A stretch of 64,000 bases of DNA from Telluria mixta (GCF_029223865.1 NZ_CP119520.1:5642001-5706000); one strand, 5' to 3'. Positions 27,457 to 37,210 are shown, counted from the stretch's first letter. Notes: a model not told the origin generated them from the sequence alone. Numbers and translations are program-made.

Positions 27457-29811
27457 ATGAACTCTCCCTATCCGAACTCCGCCGCCATGCATCACGCGGC
27501 CACGCACGACGCGGCCACCGGCCTGCCGAACCGCGACGAATTCATGAGCCGCCTCGACAGCGCGCTGGCGACGGCCGCGCGCACCGGCGGCGGCGTCGCC
27601 CTGCTGTTCGTGGGCCTGGACGGCACCGTCGCCCCGGGCGCGCTGCCCGCGTTCGCGGCGCGCCTGAGCGCCCGCGTGCGTCGCACCGACGTGGTGGCAC
27701 GGGTTGCCGACGACGCATTCGCCGTGCTGCTCACGCACCTGGCCGATCCCGCCGCCGATACGCGCGCGCTGGCCGGCAAGATGCTGGCGGCGGCCGCGCC
27801 ATGCAGTGCGAGCGTCGGCATCGCACTGGACGACGGCAACCTGGATGGCGCGACGCTGGTGACGCGTGCGGAAACGGCGTTGCGGGACGCGCGCGGGCGC
27901 GGCGGCAACACGGCCGTGCTGTTCGAGCCGCCCGCGGCGCCGGCGCGGGGCCCCGCGGACGGCGCGCCGCTGCCGCCCGACGAGACGGCGCGCGTGGAAG
28001 CCTTGCGCGCGACGCAGCTGCTCGACAGCGAGCCGGACGAACTGTTCGACCGCATCGTGCGCATCGTCTGCACCACGCTGAACGTGCCCGTCAGCCTCGT
28101 CTCCCTCGTCGACAGCGACCGCCAGTGGTTCAAGGCGCGCTGCGGCATCGAGGGGCGCGAGACGCCGCGCACCGTCGCGTTCTGCGCCTGGACCGTGCTG
28201 GACGACGAGCCGTTCGTGGTGGAGGACGCGGCGCGCGACCCGCGCTTCGCGGACAATCCGCACGTCACCGGTGCGCCGTTCGTGCGCTTTTACGCCGGGG
28301 TGCCGCTGCGCAGCGGCGGGCGGCGCATCGGGTCGCTTTGCGCCGTCGATTACGTGCCGCGGACGCTCGGGCCGCAGGACCTGTTGGTGCTGAAGCAGCT
28401 CGCGCGCATGGTCGAGGACCTGATCGAACTGCGCACGGCGACGCTGGACGCCGTGCAGAGCCTGAACAACTGGGGCGGGCGGCCGCTGCTGGAGGGCGGC
28501 ACGGGCGCGCGGCTGCGCCAGCAATTCCTGCGCGACCCGCTGACCGGGATGCCGAACCGCCTCGTCGTGGAAGACGCGATCGCGCGCCATGCGTTGCGCG
28601 CGCACGCCGACACCTGCGCGCTGCTGGCCGTCGTCGACGTCGACAACCTGGCGGCCGTCAACGAAGAACACGGCCATGCGAGCGGCGACGCCGTGCTGGT
28701 GGCGATCGCGCGCCGGCTGCGCCACCGCGCCGGCCCCGGCGACGTGGCGGCCCGCATCGGCGGCAGCACGTTCCTGCTGTGGCTCCAGTCGGACACGCAC
28801 GATTGCGCCGAACGGGCGCAGGCCCTGCACCGTGCGCTGAACCGCCCCGTGCAGGTGGCCGGCCGCGTGATCCACGGCAGCGTGACGATGGGACACTGCC
28901 ATTTCGGGCGTGACGGTAACGACGCGGAGACGCTGCTGGTCCGTGCGCACGCCGCGCTGCGCCATGCCAAATCGCAGGGCCACGGGCTTGCGCGCGCGTA
29001 CGAGCCCGCGCAGCGGCGCACGAGTGCACGCGCCCTCGAGCACGACCTGCGCGGCGCGCTCGCGCGCGACGAACTGGCGCTCGCGTACCAGCCGAAGGTG
29101 GACCTGCGCAGCGGCCGCGTCGTCGGGGTGGAGGCGCTGCTGCGCTGGCAGCATCCCGTGTACGGCATGGTCGCGCCATCCGAATTCATCCCCGTGGCCG
29201 AGGAAAGCGGCTTGATCATCCCGATCGGCCAGTGGGTGCTGGACCAGGCCTGCGCCCAGCTGCGTGCCTGGCGCGATGCCGGCCATGCGGGCCTGACGGT
29301 GGCCGTGAACCTGTCGGCGCGCCAGTTCCTCGACGACGAGGTGGCGGCGCGCGTCGTGGACACGCTGGCCCGCCACGGCGTGCCGCACGGCGCGCTTGAA
29401 CTGGAACTGACGGAATCCACGTCGATGCACGACGTGGGACGCAGCATCACGATCATGAAGGAGTTGAAGGCGGCCGGCGTGGTCCTCAGCATCGACGACT
29501 TCGGCACCGGCTATTCCAGTCTGGCCTACCTGAAGCGCCTGCCGATCGACAAGGTCAAGATCGACCGAGCGTTCGTCTCCGACCTCGAACAGAGCACGGA
29601 ATCGCGCGCCATCGTGCGCGCGATCGTGACGGCCGTGCGCTGCCTGGGCCTGGACGTCATCGCCGAAGGCATCGAGCAGCCGGCGCAGGCGCGCCTGCTG
29701 ATGGCGGATGGCTGCTTCGAGATGCAGGGCTACCATTTCGGCCGGCCTGTCGCCGCGGCGGACTGCCCGCTGGAAGCGCGTTTCGAGTTCGGCGCGCCGG
29801 AGGAAGCATGA
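27457..29811 (+). CDS. c-di-GMP phosphodiesterase: GGDEF-GAF-GGDEF-EAL
   Basis: A 784-residue cytoplasmic protein with four domains: a first degenerate GGDEF (about 20-150, VADDAF instead of GGDEF), a GAF domain (about 190-340), a second degenerate GGDEF (about 365-500, GGSTF) and an EAL domain (about 525-775). The EAL motif is intact (E559 in EALLRW), and the loop DDFGTGYSSL and IDRAF support an active c-di-GMP hydrolase. The two GGDEF domains probably serve as GTP-sensing or dimerisation modules. Its stop overlaps the next start (ATGA). Confidence 0.9.
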   Translation: MNSPYPNSAAMHHAATHDAATGLPNRDEFMSRLDSALATAARTGGGVALLFVGLDGTVAPGALPAFAARLSARVRRTDVVARVADDAFAVLLTHLADPAADTRALAGKMLAAAAPCSASVGIALDDGNLDGATLVTRAETALRDARGRGGNTAVLFEPPAAPARGPADGAPLPPDETARVEALRATQLLDSEPDELFDRIVRIVCTTLNVPVSLVSLVDSDRQWFKARCGIEGRETPRTVAFCAWTVLDDEPFVVEDAARDPRFADNPHVTGAPFVRFYAGVPLRSGGRRIGSLCAVDYVPRTLGPQDLLVLKQLARMVEDLIELRTATLDAVQSLNNWGGRPLLEGGTGARLRQQFLRDPLTGMPNRLVVEDAIARHALRAHADTCALLAVVDVDNLAAVNEEHGHASGDAVLVAIARRLRHRAGPGDVAARIGGSTFLLWLQSDTHDCAERAQALHRALNRPVQVAGRVIHGSVTMGHCHFGRDGNDAETLLVRAHAALRHAKSQGHGLARAYEPAQRRTSARALEHDLRGALARDELALAYQPKVDLRSGRVVGVEALLRWQHPVYGMVAPSEFIPVAEESGLIIPIGQWVLDQACAQLRAWRDAGHAGLTVAVNLSARQFLDDEVAARVVDTLARHGVPHGALELELTESTSMHDVGRSITIMKELKAAGVVLSIDDFGTGYSSLAYLKRLPIDKVKIDRAFVSDLEQSTESRAIVRAIVTAVRCLGLDVIAEGIEQPAQARLLMADGCFEMQGYHFGRPVAAADCPLEARFEFGAPEEA

Positions 29812-31763
29812 AGCGGCGCGCACTGGCGGCGCTGCTGGCCCTCGGCCTGGGCGCCCCGGGCGCGCATGCGGCCGCGGAACCGGGCCAGCTGGCGCGGCTG
29901 GATGGCCTCGTGCGCAGCGCCGACGCCGGCGCGCTGCCCGCCCTGCTGGCCGCGCAGAACGCGCAGATGGCGGCCGCTTACCCCGAACGGATCGCCTACC
30001 TGCACCTGCTGCGACGCGCATATGCGGACCGCGGCGACACCGCCGCGGCAGGCGAGGCCGCCGAGCGGATCGTGCGGATGGCGCAGGCGGAGCACGACGC
30101 GCTGAACAAGGCGCTCGGGCAACTGGCGCGCGCCGACGCGGCGGCGGGGCACGGCAAGACGGGCATGCTCGCCGCCGTGAACGACATCGACATCCGCAAC
30201 GCCGACCTGCGCGACCCGGCATTCACGGCCGCGCTGCAGCAGGCCTACGGCGACGCCTACGTGAAACTGGGCCAGTTCGATTTCGCCCACAGTCATTACC
30301 TGAAGGCGCAAGAGATCGCGCGCCAGCATCCCGACCTCCTCGACCCGACGGTGAACGGCCTGCGCCTGGCCATCGCCAAGGTGTACGTGTACACGCGCGC
30401 GGCGGACAAGGTGCTGTCCACGCTGGCCGCGATCGGGCCCGATGGCGGCGCGCTGCCGCCGTCGTCCGCCGTGCGGCGGTTCGTCATCGAAGGCATCGCC
30501 CACGTCATGCAGGGCCATCCGGACCGGGGCCGCGTCGCGTACTACAAGGGCCTGCAGATCGCGCACGCGAACGGCCTGACCTTGTTGGAGGCGAATGCGC
30601 TCGGCAACATTGCCGACAGCTGGCTGGAGGACGGCAACTACGTGGAGGCCGAACGTGCGGCGCGCGCGGCTCTGCCGCTCGCCTTGCGCGCGGGCGATCC
30701 GGCCACGCGCCGCATCGCCGAGGCGAACCTCGGCTTCGCGCTGGCCGGGCAGGGCCACGTGGCCGATGGTCTCGTCTACGTCGACCGCGTGGTGGCGGAA
30801 GAGCGCGCGGACGGATCCCAGCCGGACCTGGCGAACATGCTGATCGAGAAGAGCCGGATGCTGGAAAAGGCCGGGCAGGTGCGCCAGGCGTTGCAGGCGC
30901 TGCAGGAACACCACCAGGTGGCCGCGAAGCTGGCCGCGGCGGAACACGAGAACACGGCGAGGGTGCTGCACGAGCAGTTCGAGGCCCAACGCCGCGCCAT
31001 CCAGATCGAGAGCCTGCGGCGCGAGAATGCGATGAAGGATGCGCAGATCCGCAAGCGCCGCGTGTGGCAGCTGATCGCCACGGCCGGTGCCGGCCTCGCG
31101 CTCGTGCTGTGCGGCTTTGTCTGGCGGCTGTACCGCCGCTCCGTGCGCACGAGTGCCCGCCTGCGCGAGTTGAATGAGGAACTGGCGTTCCACTCCACGC
31201 ACGACGCGCTCACGGGGCTGCTGAACCGCCGCTCGTTCCGCGACGCGATGGTGGCCCGCACGCCGGGGCCGGGCCGCTGCTTCATCCTGCTCGACATCGA
31301 CCACTTCAAGACCATCAACGACCGCCTGGGCCATGCGGCCGGCGACGAGGTGCTCGTGGAAGTAGCGCGCCGGCTGCGCGCGGCGGTGGACGGGAGGAGC
31401 ACCGTGCTGCGCTGGGGCGGCGAGGAATTCCTCGTGCACGCGGACGGCGGCGGCGCCGCCGGCCACGCGGACCTCGTGCGCACGCTGCTGGCCGCGGTGG
31501 CGGATACGCCCGTGACGACGGCGGACGGCCAGCGGCTGGCCGTGACGATCACGGCCGGCGCGCTTTCGCTGCCTGCCGGCGGCGACGACGCCATCGACTG
31601 GCAGCACGCGCTGGCGCTGGCCGATGCGGCCCTGTATCGCGGCAAGCAGGATGGCCGCCGCTGCGCCTGGCTCGACGTCGCCGATGCCACCGGCGCGGTG
31701 ACGGCCAGCCGCCGGCTGGCGCCGGAATCAGTGCGCCGGCAGGACGAGCAGCTGCAGGCCTGA
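29808..31763 (+). CDS. Membrane diguanylate cyclase with periplasmic TPR-like repeats
   Basis: A 651-residue protein with a signal peptide (residues 1-22), a long helical-repeat region (about 40-370) with TPR-like units, a coiled coil (about 370-420), one membrane helix (about 422-442) and a GGDEF domain. The catalytic motif GGEEF (537-541) is intact, implying c-di-GMP synthesis. The start overlaps the upstream EAL gene, so a cyclase and a phosphodiesterase are produced together. Its last 36 bases overlap the 3' end of the convergent CocE-type gene. Confidence 0.88.
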   Translation: MKRRALAALLALGLGAPGAHAAAEPGQLARLDGLVRSADAGALPALLAAQNAQMAAAYPERIAYLHLLRRAYADRGDTAAAGEAAERIVRMAQAEHDALNKALGQLARADAAAGHGKTGMLAAVNDIDIRNADLRDPAFTAALQQAYGDAYVKLGQFDFAHSHYLKAQEIARQHPDLLDPTVNGLRLAIAKVYVYTRAADKVLSTLAAIGPDGGALPPSSAVRRFVIEGIAHVMQGHPDRGRVAYYKGLQIAHANGLTLLEANALGNIADSWLEDGNYVEAERAARAALPLALRAGDPATRRIAEANLGFALAGQGHVADGLVYVDRVVAEERADGSQPDLANMLIEKSRMLEKAGQVRQALQALQEHHQVAAKLAAAEHENTARVLHEQFEAQRRAIQIESLRRENAMKDAQIRKRRVWQLIATAGAGLALVLCGFVWRLYRRSVRTSARLRELNEELAFHSTHDALTGLLNRRSFRDAMVARTPGPGRCFILLDIDHFKTINDRLGHAAGDEVLVEVARRLRAAVDGRSTVLRWGGEEFLVHADGGGAAGHADLVRTLLAAVADTPVTTADGQRLAVTITAGALSLPAGGDDAIDWQHALALADAALYRGKQDGRRCAWLDVADATGAVTASRRLAPESVRRQDEQLQA

Positions 31764-33686
31764 CGGCGTCTGCGCCGCGTGGTACACGCGCTGCGTGGCC
31801 GCCTTGAAGTCTTCCGGCTTCGCCTTCGGGATCGTGACGAACGTCTGCGGGTTCAGGTCGACGAGGGGGAACCAGGAACTCTGCACCTGCACCATGATGC
31901 GGTGGCCGCGGCGGAACGTGTGGTTGACGTCGCCCAGGTGGTAGCTGATCGCCTCGACCTTGCCGGGCACGAAGGCTTCCGGATGCTCGAACCCGTTGCG
32001 GAACTTGCCGCGCAGCGGATTGCCGCGCACGAGCTGCTGGTAGCCGGCCATCGTGCCGCGCGGCGGCGCCACGTCGTTGCCGCGCGCCGGCTGCTCGCCG
32101 TTCGGATACTCGGCCGGATAGACGTCGATCAGCTTCACGACCCAGTCCGAATCCGTGCCGGTGGTCGACACGAACAGCTTCGGCGTGACGGGCCCGGCGA
32201 CGGTGACGTCTTCCTCCAGCACCTCGCTCTGGTACACGAGGACGTCCGGACGCGTGGACGCGAAGCGCTGGTCCGACACCATGTATTCCTGCGGCACCGA
32301 CGTGGCCGGGTAGCCGATGTACGGCACCGGCTTGTTCGGGTCGGACACGTATTCGTCGTAGCCGCTGCCGGCCGCGGGCTGCTGCCAGCTCAGCGTGCCG
32401 TTCGCGCCGAAGTACAGCGTGCGTGCCTTCGCCTGCACGGGCGGCCAGGCCGTGTAGCGGCGCCATACGTTGGAGCCGGTCTCGAACGCCGTCACTTCCG
32501 CGATGGGCTGCGCGGGCTTGACGCCCTTGAGCTGCTGTTCGAAGAACGGGAACTGGATGTGCTGGCGGAAGTATTCTCCCGTCTTGCTGTCGAACGAGAC
32601 GCGGCCCAGCTGCTTGCCGTCGTAGCGCGCCCACCCGCCGTGCACCCACGGGCCCATCACGAGGCCGTTGAAGATGCCGGGGTTGTTCTTCCTGATCGCG
32701 TGGTAGGTCGTGAACGGGCCTTGCGGATCCTCGGCGTCGAACCAGCCGCCGACCGTCAGCACGGCCGCCTTCACGTTCTTCAGGTGCGGCGCGATGGCGC
32801 GCGTCTGCCAGAAGCTGTCATAGGTGTCATGCTCGATCGTCGGCGCGAGCAGGGCGCGCTGCCTGTCCGTGAGCGTACCCAGGATGTTCGCCAGGGTGCG
32901 GTGCTTGAGGAAGAAGTCGTACGAGTCGGCAGCGCCGTAGTCGAAGTCGGCCCACGTCTTGGGCAGCGGCGTCGGGTTCTGCTGCTCGGTGAACGACGCG
33001 TAGAAGCCAAAGTTCGCGGCCAGCATGAAGGCGCCGCCGTGGTACGAGTCGTCGCCCATGTACAGGTCCGTCACGGGCGCCTGCGGCGACGCGGCCTTGA
33101 TTGCGGGGTGCGAATCGATGATGCTCGCGGACGTGTAGAAGCCCGGATAGCTGATGCCCCAGATGCCGGCCTTGCCGTTGTTGTTCGGGACGTGCTTCAG
33201 CAGCCATTCCATCGTGTCGTACATGTCCTGGCTTTCCTGGCCTTCGCCAGCGGCCCGCTGCGGGTTCACGTGCGGCGTCATCTCCTGCCACTTACCCTCG
33301 GACATGTAGCGGCCGCGCACGTCCTGCTTGACGAAGATGTAGCCCGCATCCTCGAATTCCTTCGACGGCCCGATCTGCTTCGGGAACCAGTCCTCGCCGT
33401 AATGCAGCTCGCCGTCGGCCTGCACGCCCGCGCTGTACGGCGTGCGGTTGACGAGGAACGGGTACGACTTCGACGCATCCTTCGGCACGTAGACGACGGT
33501 GAACAGCTTCGTCCCGTCGCGCATCGGGATGCGGTATTCGTACTTCGTGTACGTCTCGCGCAGGTCGCGCGGGGCGGGCTTGGCGTCGTCGGCCGCGTGG
33601 ACGGCGGCCGGGGGCAGGGCGGAGCACGCGAGGGCCACCAGCAGGGTAAGCAGGGGCAGGCGTGCGGGCAGGGAGCGACGGGTCAT
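31728..33686 (-). CDS. Exported CocE/NonD family hydrolase (X-prolyl dipeptidyl-peptidase S15 fold)
   Basis: A 652-residue exported enzyme with a signal peptide (about residues 1-31). The alpha/beta-hydrolase core includes VRGRYMSEG and the nucleophile elbow GISYPG, with a histidine in WVHGGW. A C-terminal jelly-roll (about 420-650) is the XPDC-like domain. Relatives include cocaine esterase, glutaryl-7-ACA acylase and alpha-amino-acid esterases. The natural substrate is unknown; peptide or ester scavenging in the periplasm is plausible. Start chosen at 33686, with an AAGGAAG site close to the ATG. Confidence 0.85.
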   Translation of the reverse strand: MTRRSLPARLPLLTLLVALACSALPPAAVHAADDAKPAPRDLRETYTKYEYRIPMRDGTKLFTVVYVPKDASKSYPFLVNRTPYSAGVQADGELHYGEDWFPKQIGPSKEFEDAGYIFVKQDVRGRYMSEGKWQEMTPHVNPQRAAGEGQESQDMYDTMEWLLKHVPNNNGKAGIWGISYPGFYTSASIIDSHPAIKAASPQAPVTDLYMGDDSYHGGAFMLAANFGFYASFTEQQNPTPLPKTWADFDYGAADSYDFFLKHRTLANILGTLTDRQRALLAPTIEHDTYDSFWQTRAIAPHLKNVKAAVLTVGGWFDAEDPQGPFTTYHAIRKNNPGIFNGLVMGPWVHGGWARYDGKQLGRVSFDSKTGEYFRQHIQFPFFEQQLKGVKPAQPIAEVTAFETGSNVWRRYTAWPPVQAKARTLYFGANGTLSWQQPAAGSGYDEYVSDPNKPVPYIGYPATSVPQEYMVSDQRFASTRPDVLVYQSEVLEEDVTVAGPVTPKLFVSTTGTDSDWVVKLIDVYPAEYPNGEQPARGNDVAPPRGTMAGYQQLVRGNPLRGKFRNGFEHPEAFVPGKVEAISYHLGDVNHTFRRGHRIMVQVQSSWFPLVDLNPQTFVTIPKAKPEDFKAATQRVYHAAQTPSGLQLLVLPAH

Positions 33687-33724
33687 GACTTCCTTGGCAG
33701 GTTGGTAAAACCGCAAGTATATCG

Positions 33725-34753
33725 TCATCGTCTCCTGATCAGGGGGCTGCGCATGTACGTTCCCGCGGCCACGGCCACGTACAGCACGCCGCCCAGCATG
33801 GCCGCCTGCCCCAGCGCGCAACCGGCCGCGAACGCGAGGATCGCGGCGGCCAGCTGCCAGCCGTCGAGGTCCAGCGCGCCGACGGTGCCGGCGGCGGCGA
33901 GGCCGTACAGCAGGCCGCACCCGGTGGCGTACCACGTCTCGCGGCCTCCGAACAGCGGACGCACCGCGTGCGCCGCCGCCAGTACGAGGGCGCCGGCCGC
34001 GAGGGCATCGAGGGTGCCGGCGGGCACCCGGAACCAGCCGGGCGCGCCCGCCAGCAGCGCGAGCGTCTGCCCCAGTGCGAACGCGGCGCCGATGCGGGCG
34101 AGCAGGACCGGCGAGCGCATGGCCGCCGGCAGGGCCAGCACGAGCAGGAGCAGCAGGTAGCGTCCCGCGTCCGCCGCGTGGCGCAGGCCCAGCCTGCAGG
34201 CGGCCAGCCAGCCGCGCCACGCGCCGCCGTCCGCGCGGTCGACGGCGACCCGGCCGCGCGGCGCATCCAGTAGCGCGATGGTGGCGGGGCCGCTGGCGAG
34301 GACGCCCCCGTGCCAGTCGCTGCGGACGGCCAGGCGGGTCGCATGGCCGGGAAGTTCGCGCGCGATGGCGTCGTAGTCGAGCACGAAGCGGCGCGCGCTG
34401 GCGCCGGCGGGCGGCACCAGGAGCGCGTGCGCGACGAGGATCCGCGGCTCGGCATCGACGGCGACGCGCATGTCCGCGAGTTCCACCCACCAGCGGCGGC
34501 CGTCGTCGGTGACGGGGACGATGTGGGCGCCGAGATAGCGTGCGAGTTCCGCATGCAGGCGGCCCCGTACCGGCAGCGGCGATGCGGGCAGCGGCCGTCC
34601 GAACGCGGCCGCCAGGTCGCGCAGCGGCAGGCGCAGTTCGGCCAGGACGGCATCCTCGCGGAATTCGAGCAGCACTTCCGAATCGGCCGCCGCGGCGCTG
34701 CCGGACCAGGCCAGCGCGAGCCAGGCGAGGACGAGGCGCAGCAGGATGCTCAT
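33725..34753 (-). CDS. HupE/UreJ-like membrane protein
   Basis: A 342-residue protein with a signal peptide (about residues 1-22), a soluble exported domain (to about residue 190) and six or seven hydrophobic helices in the C-terminal half. The overall plan matches the HupE/UreJ_2 family, a group containing nickel/cobalt-permease-like proteins, mostly uncharacterised. No hydrogenase or urease gene is nearby, and the membrane half lacks an obvious His/Asp metal motif. The metal-transport role is therefore only a family-level guess. It overlaps the 58-aa gene by ATGA. Confidence 0.65.
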   Translation of the reverse strand: MSILLRLVLAWLALAWSGSAAAADSEVLLEFREDAVLAELRLPLRDLAAAFGRPLPASPLPVRGRLHAELARYLGAHIVPVTDDGRRWWVELADMRVAVDAEPRILVAHALLVPPAGASARRFVLDYDAIARELPGHATRLAVRSDWHGGVLASGPATIALLDAPRGRVAVDRADGGAWRGWLAACRLGLRHAADAGRYLLLLLVLALPAAMRSPVLLARIGAAFALGQTLALLAGAPGWFRVPAGTLDALAAGALVLAAAHAVRPLFGGRETWYATGCGLLYGLAAAGTVGALDLDGWQLAAAILAFAAGCALGQAAMLGGVLYVAVAAGTYMRSPLIRRR

Positions 34754-34926
34754 GGCGTGTGCGCGGCCCTGGGCGCGGGAGGGTGGACCACCGGCGCGGT
34801 GGCGACGCGCACGAGCGGCGCCCGCACCGGGACGACGTTCGCGCCGCTGCGGGACGCGAGCAGCATGGGCACGGCCAGCGCGAGGCTGGCGGCGAGCTGT
34901 TTGTAGGGCAGGGCGGGCAGGTGCAT
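34750..34926 (-). CDS. Small 58-aa protein, translationally coupled to HupE-like gene
   Basis: A short frame whose stop overlaps the HupE-like start (ATGA). Residues 9-26 are hydrophobic and could be an anchor or signal, followed by a proline/valine-rich tail. No family is recognised. The overlap and typical codon use support it as a real gene; a leader peptide controlling the membrane protein is another reading. Confidence 0.5.
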   Translation of the reverse strand: MHLPALPYKQLAASLALAVPMLLASRSGANVVPVRAPLVRVATAPVVHPPAPRAAHTP

Positions 34927-35020
34927 GGTGTCGTGTCGGTTCCTGCGCCGGAGTATGGACGCGCTGGCCGTCAAGGTGCTGACGGTTTGTGTAAATCTTT
35001 GCAAAGAGGCGCCGGCCCGC

Positions 35021-37210
35021 TTATTGAAGGATGCGCACCAGCGCGTTCTCGCTCATCACGTAGACCGTGCCGTCGGGGGCGACCGCGATCGCGTCGACCG
35101 GACCGAGGCTGCCCGGGGTGCCGGCGCGTACGCCCACAGCGCCCGGCTTGCCCGCGATGACGGTCTCGGTGCCGGCCGGCGTAATCTTGCGCACGGAGTA
35201 CAACGTGCTGCCTTCCTGCATGGCCAGGTACAGGTTGCCGCTGCCGTCGACCGTCAGCCCGGTCACGCGGTCGGCCACGTCGCGCGCCTGGCGGACGACG
35301 GTACGGGTGCCATTGGGATCGGTCCGGACGACGTTGAAGCTCGTATCGACACCCCATTGCGTGCCGTCCTTGCCCCGGTACAGAGTGACGGAAGGTATCG
35401 GCGTGTCGGCGGGCAGCGTGGTGACGGTACCGTCCGGCGCGATCTTGCGGCGATAGGTCTTGACGCCGACGTCGGTCATCGGTCCGGGCACCGTGTCCGT
35501 CAGCCAGATGTTGCCCTGGACATCCTCGAACAGTCCCGACGGGCTCGTGAAAGTGGCCTTGGCGCCGACGCCATCCGCGATGCCCGCCACGCCGGCCTGG
35601 CCCGCGATGAAATGGGAGACGCCGGCCGCATCGATGCGCGCGACGACGCCGTTCGACACCGCCAGCATGCTGCCGTCGACCGCCACGCTGCTCACGTAAT
35701 AGCCGAGCGTGCGGCCGCCGGGCGGCAGGTTGAGCGTGGTCGCGACGCCGGCCGGGGTCACCTTGCGCACGACGGCCCCTTCGCCCACGTAGACGTTGCC
35801 CTGCGCATCCGTGGCCAGCTCGTAGCGCGGATCGGGCCCGAGCACGCCGGCCAGCGAGAACTGTGCCGCGGCACCGGTGCCGTCGACATTCGCCACGGAG
35901 GCGCCGCGGCCTGCAAACGGGGCAACGGTGCCCGCGCTGATGCGGCGGATGACCTGGCTCGCATCGTCGCCCACGTACAGGTTGCCGGCGGCGTCGGCCA
36001 CGAGGTTGGTGTAATGGGTCCCGCTCGAGCCGCTGGCCGGCAGGGTGGCCACCGTCGTCACCGTGCCGTCCGGGGCGATCTTGCGGACCCGGGGTGGATA
36101 CGTGTGGTCGAGCACGTAGGCGTTGCCCGCGCCGTCGACGGTGACACCCGACCCGCCGAGGTTCGACGAGCCGCCGTCCACCGCGACGAGCGTGCGGGTC
36201 GCGACGGTGCCGGCCGTGGACACCGTGCGCAGCGCGCCGTCGTCGATCAGCGTCAGGTTGCCGTCGCGGTCGGCGGCCAGTGCGGCGATCTGCCGGAACG
36301 CGGGCTGGGCACCGCCCGCGAGGGTCGTGACGGTGCCGTCCTGCGCCACTTTGCGGACGGTCTTGCCGCCGTCGTTCACGTACAGGTTGCCGGCGGCGTC
36401 CACCGTGAGGCCGCTGATCTCGGTGAAGCGTGCGGCCGTGGCGGCACCGTCCACGCTGCCCGTCGCGCCGGCCGCGCCGGCGAACAGCGTGCGCTTGCCG
36501 CCGGGCGGCGTCCGGTAGATGGCCGTCGCGGGCCCGGTCGCCCACGGTGCGTCGTAGAGGTTGCCGGCCGCGTCGACGGCGATGGCGCGGGCGTCGTGCA
36601 GCGCCGGGTCGCGCGCCAGCGTGGTAACCGCCCCCGTCGCGAGGTCGATGGCGCGTATGCCCGGCGTGAACGCGAAACCGTCCATGTCGTCGACGAGGAA
36701 GAGCGCCCCGGATGGCTGCATGGCGAGCAGGCCGGGCAGGGCCAGCCGGGCGTCCGTGCCGTCCAGGTTGCCCACGCCGCCGGGGTTGCCCGCGACGAGT
36801 GCGAGTCCTTTCGGTACCGAGACGGTGAGCGTCGCCGCCGTACTGGCGGTGCTGCCGCGCGTACCGGTGGCCACGGCCGTGAACCTGCTGCCGCTGTCGC
36901 CTGCCTGCGGGTTGGCCAGCGTGTAAGTGAGGCCGGTCGCGCCGGGGATGTCCTTGCCGTCGCGCTGCCACTGGTAGCCGGTGGCCGTGCCGTCCGCCGC
37001 GACGGAGAAGGTTGCGGCCTGGCCGGCGACGACCGATTGCGACACCGGCTGGGACGTGATGGCCGGGCCCACTGCAGCGGGCGGCGCGGGGGTCGCCTGG
37101 ACGGGGGCGGGTGCGCCGTTGCCGCCTCCGCCTCCGCCGCCGCCGCAGGACGCGAGGACGATGGCGAGGGACAGCACGACGGCGCGGTGCAAGCGGTTTT
37201 GCGGGGACAT
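35021..37210 (-). CDS. NHL-repeat lipoprotein with Ig-like domain
   Basis: A 729-residue lipoprotein: signal with lipobox LASC, then an uninterrupted run of eight glycines, a Pro/Ala linker, an Ig-like domain (about 50-130) and at least eight NHL-type repeats, each with the pattern VDAAGNLYV...RKIAPDGTVTT. These fold into beta-propellers. The start at 37210 has an AAGGAG site. NHL lipoproteins of this kind are common in soil betaproteobacteria, and their role (adhesion, carbohydrate or protein binding) is unknown. Confidence 0.82.
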   Translation of the reverse strand: MSPQNRLHRAVVLSLAIVLASCGGGGGGGGNGAPAPVQATPAPPAAVGPAITSQPVSQSVVAGQAATFSVAADGTATGYQWQRDGKDIPGATGLTYTLANPQAGDSGSRFTAVATGTRGSTASTAATLTVSVPKGLALVAGNPGGVGNLDGTDARLALPGLLAMQPSGALFLVDDMDGFAFTPGIRAIDLATGAVTTLARDPALHDARAIAVDAAGNLYDAPWATGPATAIYRTPPGGKRTLFAGAAGATGSVDGAATAARFTEISGLTVDAAGNLYVNDGGKTVRKVAQDGTVTTLAGGAQPAFRQIAALAADRDGNLTLIDDGALRTVSTAGTVATRTLVAVDGGSSNLGGSGVTVDGAGNAYVLDHTYPPRVRKIAPDGTVTTVATLPASGSSGTHYTNLVADAAGNLYVGDDASQVIRRISAGTVAPFAGRGASVANVDGTGAAAQFSLAGVLGPDPRYELATDAQGNVYVGEGAVVRKVTPAGVATTLNLPPGGRTLGYYVSSVAVDGSMLAVSNGVVARIDAAGVSHFIAGQAGVAGIADGVGAKATFTSPSGLFEDVQGNIWLTDTVPGPMTDVGVKTYRRKIAPDGTVTTLPADTPIPSVTLYRGKDGTQWGVDTSFNVVRTDPNGTRTVVRQARDVADRVTGLTVDGSGNLYLAMQEGSTLYSVRKITPAGTETVIAGKPGAVGVRAGTPGSLGPVDAIAVAPDGTVYVMSENALVRILQ

